A stretch of 64,000 nt of DNA, from the NCBI GenBank assembly GCA_017311315.1, contig CM029663.1:21561412-21625411 (forward strand), given 5' to 3'. A program made the position numbers and the translations under genes. The notes under the pieces are model-generated. The model searched no databases and was not told the origin of the DNA. It saw only the letters and a list, made by a program, of their open reading frames with translations. The stretch is from Dendrocalamus latiflorus. Its lineage: Eukaryota > Streptophyta > Magnoliopsida > Poales > Poaceae. Positions 61,389 through 64,000 of this stretch are shown in pieces. Every line of letters begins with the position of its first letter. Positions within the stretch are counted from its first letter, which is position 1.

Positions 61389-61546
61389 TCGGCGCCGTGG
61401 GACACGGCGCCGAGGTAACACGTCTCGGCGCCGTGGTCCGCCAATAGTAGTGGCGCCGAGCTCGGCGCCGTGACTGGTGGCGCCGAGGTGTGAAACATTC
61501 AGAAAAGGATAGGCGCCGTGACTGGTGGCGCTCCAGCTCGGCGCCT
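61389..61546. repeat. GGCGCC-rich tandem repeat
   Basis: Eight copies of the palindrome GGCGCC within 158 bases, in phrases such as CTCGGCGCCGTG and GTGGCGCCGAG, alternating in orientation. Such CGGCGCC arrays occur in grass MULE-type elements (from memory). It lies between the inverted repeat and the host-gene fragments. Confidence 0.85.
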
Positions 61547-61697
61547 TCAAAATAATCCCTAGCTTTTGGAAACATTCAGAAAATTGATCAACTGTGTGAA
61601 ACACAATTTTCTATTAATTTTTTGATGTTGTTGTGTTCAATCTGAAAATTTCGGGTGCTAGTATGGTAATAATGTTTGTAACTTTTTTCCTAAGCAG

Positions 61698-61786
61698 GGA
61701 ACTCCGATGGTCAAACACTAATTGTTAGAGAAGGGGATAATGGTGTTGCTTATTCATGGAATTCAAAAGAGCTAAAATGGGACAAG
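61698..61786 (+). pseudogene. Exon fragment of a PLAA/DOA1-like gene (PFU-type domain)
   Basis: 89 bases with an acceptor (TTTTTTCCTAAGCAG) before and a donor (GACAAG|GTAAGA) after, open in one frame: NSDGQTLIVREGDNG then VAYSWNSKELKWDK. This matches the PFU region I remember of phospholipase-A2-activating protein/DOA1, a CDC48 cofactor (DGQxxxVREGDxxxAYSW). No other exon of that gene is near, and it lies opposite in strand to the MULE transposase, so it looks captured. Confidence 0.65.
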
Positions 61787-61937
61787 GTAAGAACCTATGT
61801 GCGAAGTTGAGGATATAGTTTAATGTCTTGTTGTTCTTTTGCAGACATTTATGTGCTTGAAAATGTGAATTTTCCATGTAATAATTTACAATTTTGAACT
61901 GAGTAGTCATGATTTCCCTGTTCTTTTCTATATGCAG

Positions 61938-61988
61938 ACTAATCCATTCGACCTGTTTGAGACATTCTTTGGAGCAAGCATGGGTGGG
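61938..61988 (+). pseudogene. Exon fragment of a DnaJ-like gene
   Basis: After a good acceptor (TTTTCTATATGCAG), the plus strand reads TNPFDLFETFFGASMGG and then stops matching. This phrase resembles the glycine/phenylalanine region of plastid-type DnaJ proteins (NPFDLFExFFGxSMGG, from memory). Only 51 bases remain; no J domain or zinc finger is nearby. It abuts the end of the MULE transposase homology (about 62024), so it is probably a captured fragment. Confidence 0.6.
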
Positions 61989-62023
61989 CAACATTATGCA
62001 CTCTATTAAATTGTAGTTACGGA

Positions 62024-63858
62024 GTAGATTCTCGGCAAGATGCCGAGTGCACCAACGGTGTTGCAAAGCTGGATACCCCGGTATCTGCTCCTGTACGGCA
62101 GCAAGTATGCCCTGGTGTCTATCAGATATGACACCAACCTCCCTACCAGGGCCGACCACGTGCCTCCGAACGAGCCGCAAGAACCATCCCCAGCTGTCTT
62201 TGTTCTCCCTCTCAACCAAAGCAAACGCTAAAGGAACCAACGCGTTGTCTGCATCACAGGAAATGGCTATCAGAAGTGTGCCCTGGTACTTGCCAAGAAG
62301 AAACGTACCGTCAATGGAGAAGACGGGACGACAATGCCGAAAGGCCTCGATGGACTGAGCAAAGCACCAGAAAGCACAGAAGAATATCTGCATCCCATCT
62401 TGAGTCCATTCGTTTGGTTTCGGGACGTACTCATAATGCATGCCTGGATTAACCGCTTTGATTGCATTGAAGAGTGCTGGCAACTGCAAGTACCCATCTT
62501 CCCAGTCCCCATATAACATCTTCCAGATGCGTTGTTTTGCCCTCCATGCTTTTCCATACCTTATCTCGTATCCAAATTTCTCCTTAACAATCCCAGCAAG
62601 TGTCTTCACCTTCATATTGGGTTCTCTCTTTACTATGTGCCACAATGACTTGGCAATAATGGTAGAGGTCAACTGCCGGTGCTTCTGTTTGAGCTCTGCT
62701 TCGGCACAAGTGTGTGGGCCAACGATTCTTGTGATCTTGAACTTTCCCGTGTCCTTCTGTTTCCTAGCACAAACCCTCCATTCACATGTTTCCTTCTCGC
62801 ACACAACTGTGTACCTCCGCTCCACATAAGAATGCCTCACCTTGAATGGCCTTTTACGAATCACTGAATACTCCTACAGCCACCTTTTCAATGCTCCTTC
62901 TCAATTGTCATGCTTGACCCGGCCTCAGGAGCATCTAGCAACTCGTCATCCCTTCCTTCTGCATAAGCCTCATGGGAATGCCTAAGATCGCTGAATTCAT
63001 GAACTGATGGATCCCGGCCAGGGCAATAACGCCTGATCAGCTCAATATCACTTTCGGTCAGCTCTCCAAAAGGGCGGTCATCATCAGAATCAACGGCCCT
63101 TGCGATCTCGTAAGGCTCCAGATCATCCACAATTTGAACATCCACACTGTTGGAGTCCCTGCAGACTTCTTCAACGTTGCTAGATGGAGCAATGGGAGGA
63201 ACACCCATATTATCAGGAATGTCTCCTGCATCATAAGCACGAAAACGATGGAATTGAGACAAAAGAATGGAATGACGGGAAAAGGCTAAAGTGTTGCTCG
63301 ACTCTTACTGGGATGATTCTGGGTCAAAGGGATCTCCTGAGGGGCCGCCACGACATCATCAGTCCAACATTCGACTCGAACTGGTTGAGAAATCTGAACC
63401 TCGTTCGGGGCAGATAGAGCATCGGGCACCTCAGGCACTTCTTCCACATCCACCGCAAGGTCCGGTAACGGAGGGTCAAAGGGTGCCTGATCACCTAGTT
63501 CTGGTGAATAACCATGAGGGGTGGGATCAATGGACACCTTCCGCACAACAAGGTCCAAACATTGGAACTCATTCTTCATAACCAATTTGACATATTTGTC
63601 CCACTGATCCTCACAACCAATTAAGATCAACCGCCTTAGAATTGTGTCTTTCGAACCGAAGTGAAGTAACCCCTCAACTGTGATGCTCTCCTCGTTTGCA
63701 TGACAATTTAGCTCCTCCCGGGCCCTAGCAACCAACTCACTAAACAACGGCCGATCACTGAATATCAGAGGCACCCTTTGCATTTCAACAAATCGAACAT
63801 TTCCATAATCATCACTTGTCACACTGCCTCCATGATATAGGGTGACTAGGTTGTCCAT
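62024..63858 (-). pseudogene. MuDR-type MULE transposase, broken and 3'-truncated
   Basis: Minus strand, read from ATG at 63858. Exon 1 63858 to about 63311 (MDNLVTLYHGGSVTSDD, ending NHPS before GTAAGAG); exon 2 from about 63232 (DIPDNMGVPPIAPSS, then an acidic linker with YCPGRDPSVHEFSDLRHSH). A frameshift near 62890 and a TAG at 62874-62876 break it within ALKRWL-EYSVIRKRPFKV, the start of the MuDR DNA-binding domain (VVCEKETCEWRVCARK). The transposase core follows: FSIDGTFLLGKYQGTLLIAI (first Asp), LVPLAFALVERENKDSW, GVISDRHQGILAAV (second Asp), HRWCTRHLAENLL. Homology ends near 62024, so the catalytic Glu and the SWIM zinc finger are missing. The frame that continues to 61725 is unrelated sequence. 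The element extends beyond the right edge of the window. Confidence 0.88.
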
Positions 63859-64000
63859 CTAGAACATACAGAAAACCAAACTTAATACCTTTAATCGAAA
63901 TTACATACTAGATAGTAACTAATAAGTACCTAGTCACTAACTAAATGCTACCTTTATTCAAAATTGATGCTAATTAACTAACTAAATTGCATAGTCAATT

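Noticed and set aside
61725..62023. C-terminal part of the 379-residue transposase frame
   Set aside because: Transposase homology stops near 62024; the remainder is antisense to the DnaJ- and PLAA-like exon fragments and is open by chance.

Overview
This window is nuclear DNA from a grass, most likely an Oryza-type (rice-like) genome. The evidence is short GT-AG introns inside recognisable plant genes, a G+C-rich first exon in the LACS, ATG6 and 14.5 kb genes, a very dense load of LTR elements, MITEs, LINEs and MULEs, and the gene order NADH-GOGAT / ATG6 / LACS. I remember that order from rice chromosome 1, but this is memory and was not checked. No prokaryotic-type system (operon, CRISPR, phage) is present.

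Layout, left to right. 27-5437 (+): C-terminal half of NADH-dependent glutamate synthase, nine exons, with a tRNA-derived SINE in one intron. 5.8-13.6 kb: a dead LINE cut by a 3.1 kb solo LTR and by three MITEs nested inside one another. 14.5-15.0 kb (+): a small intronless gene. 15.8-16.75 kb: a G+C-rich element with long inverted repeats. 18.6-19.0 kb: a hairpin MITE with a 9-bp target duplication. 21.1-32.7 kb (-): remains of an RBM28-like nucleolar RNA-binding protein gene, split by a gypsy-type solo LTR; a second Copia-like solo LTR lies just beyond the recognised exons. 34.25-40.2 kb (+): a complete ATG6/Beclin-1 gene with ten exons, a tRNA-like hAT MITE in intron 3 and a U12-type intron 7. 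40.8-41.7 kb: a 960-bp hAT-type element. 41.8-46.2 kb: no gene recognised, one 27-bp minisatellite. 46.35-51.36 kb (+): a complete 19-exon long-chain acyl-CoA synthetase with a (GA)25 tract in its leader. 51.7-58.6 kb (-): a rearranged Copia (Sirevirus-like) element. 58.96-59.45 kb (+): 3' exons of a DUF1639 gene with a damaged splice donor. 60.3-64 kb: MULE territory with a broken MuDR-type transposase (-) and two short (+) exon fragments from unrelated host genes, one PLAA/DOA1-like and one DnaJ-like.

The living genes do three separate jobs: plastid ammonium assimilation (GOGAT), autophagy initiation (ATG6, in the PI3-kinase complex) and fatty-acid activation (LACS). Their adjacency looks like ordinary conserved grass gene order, not a functional cluster. 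The points most worth a second look are the two in-frame splice choices of the ATG6 U12 intron, the three-level MITE nest with a TAA duplication at each level, the host exon pieces beside the MULE transposase, and the recurring TGGTCGAA and TACTTCCG/TACTACCG motifs in separate repeats.
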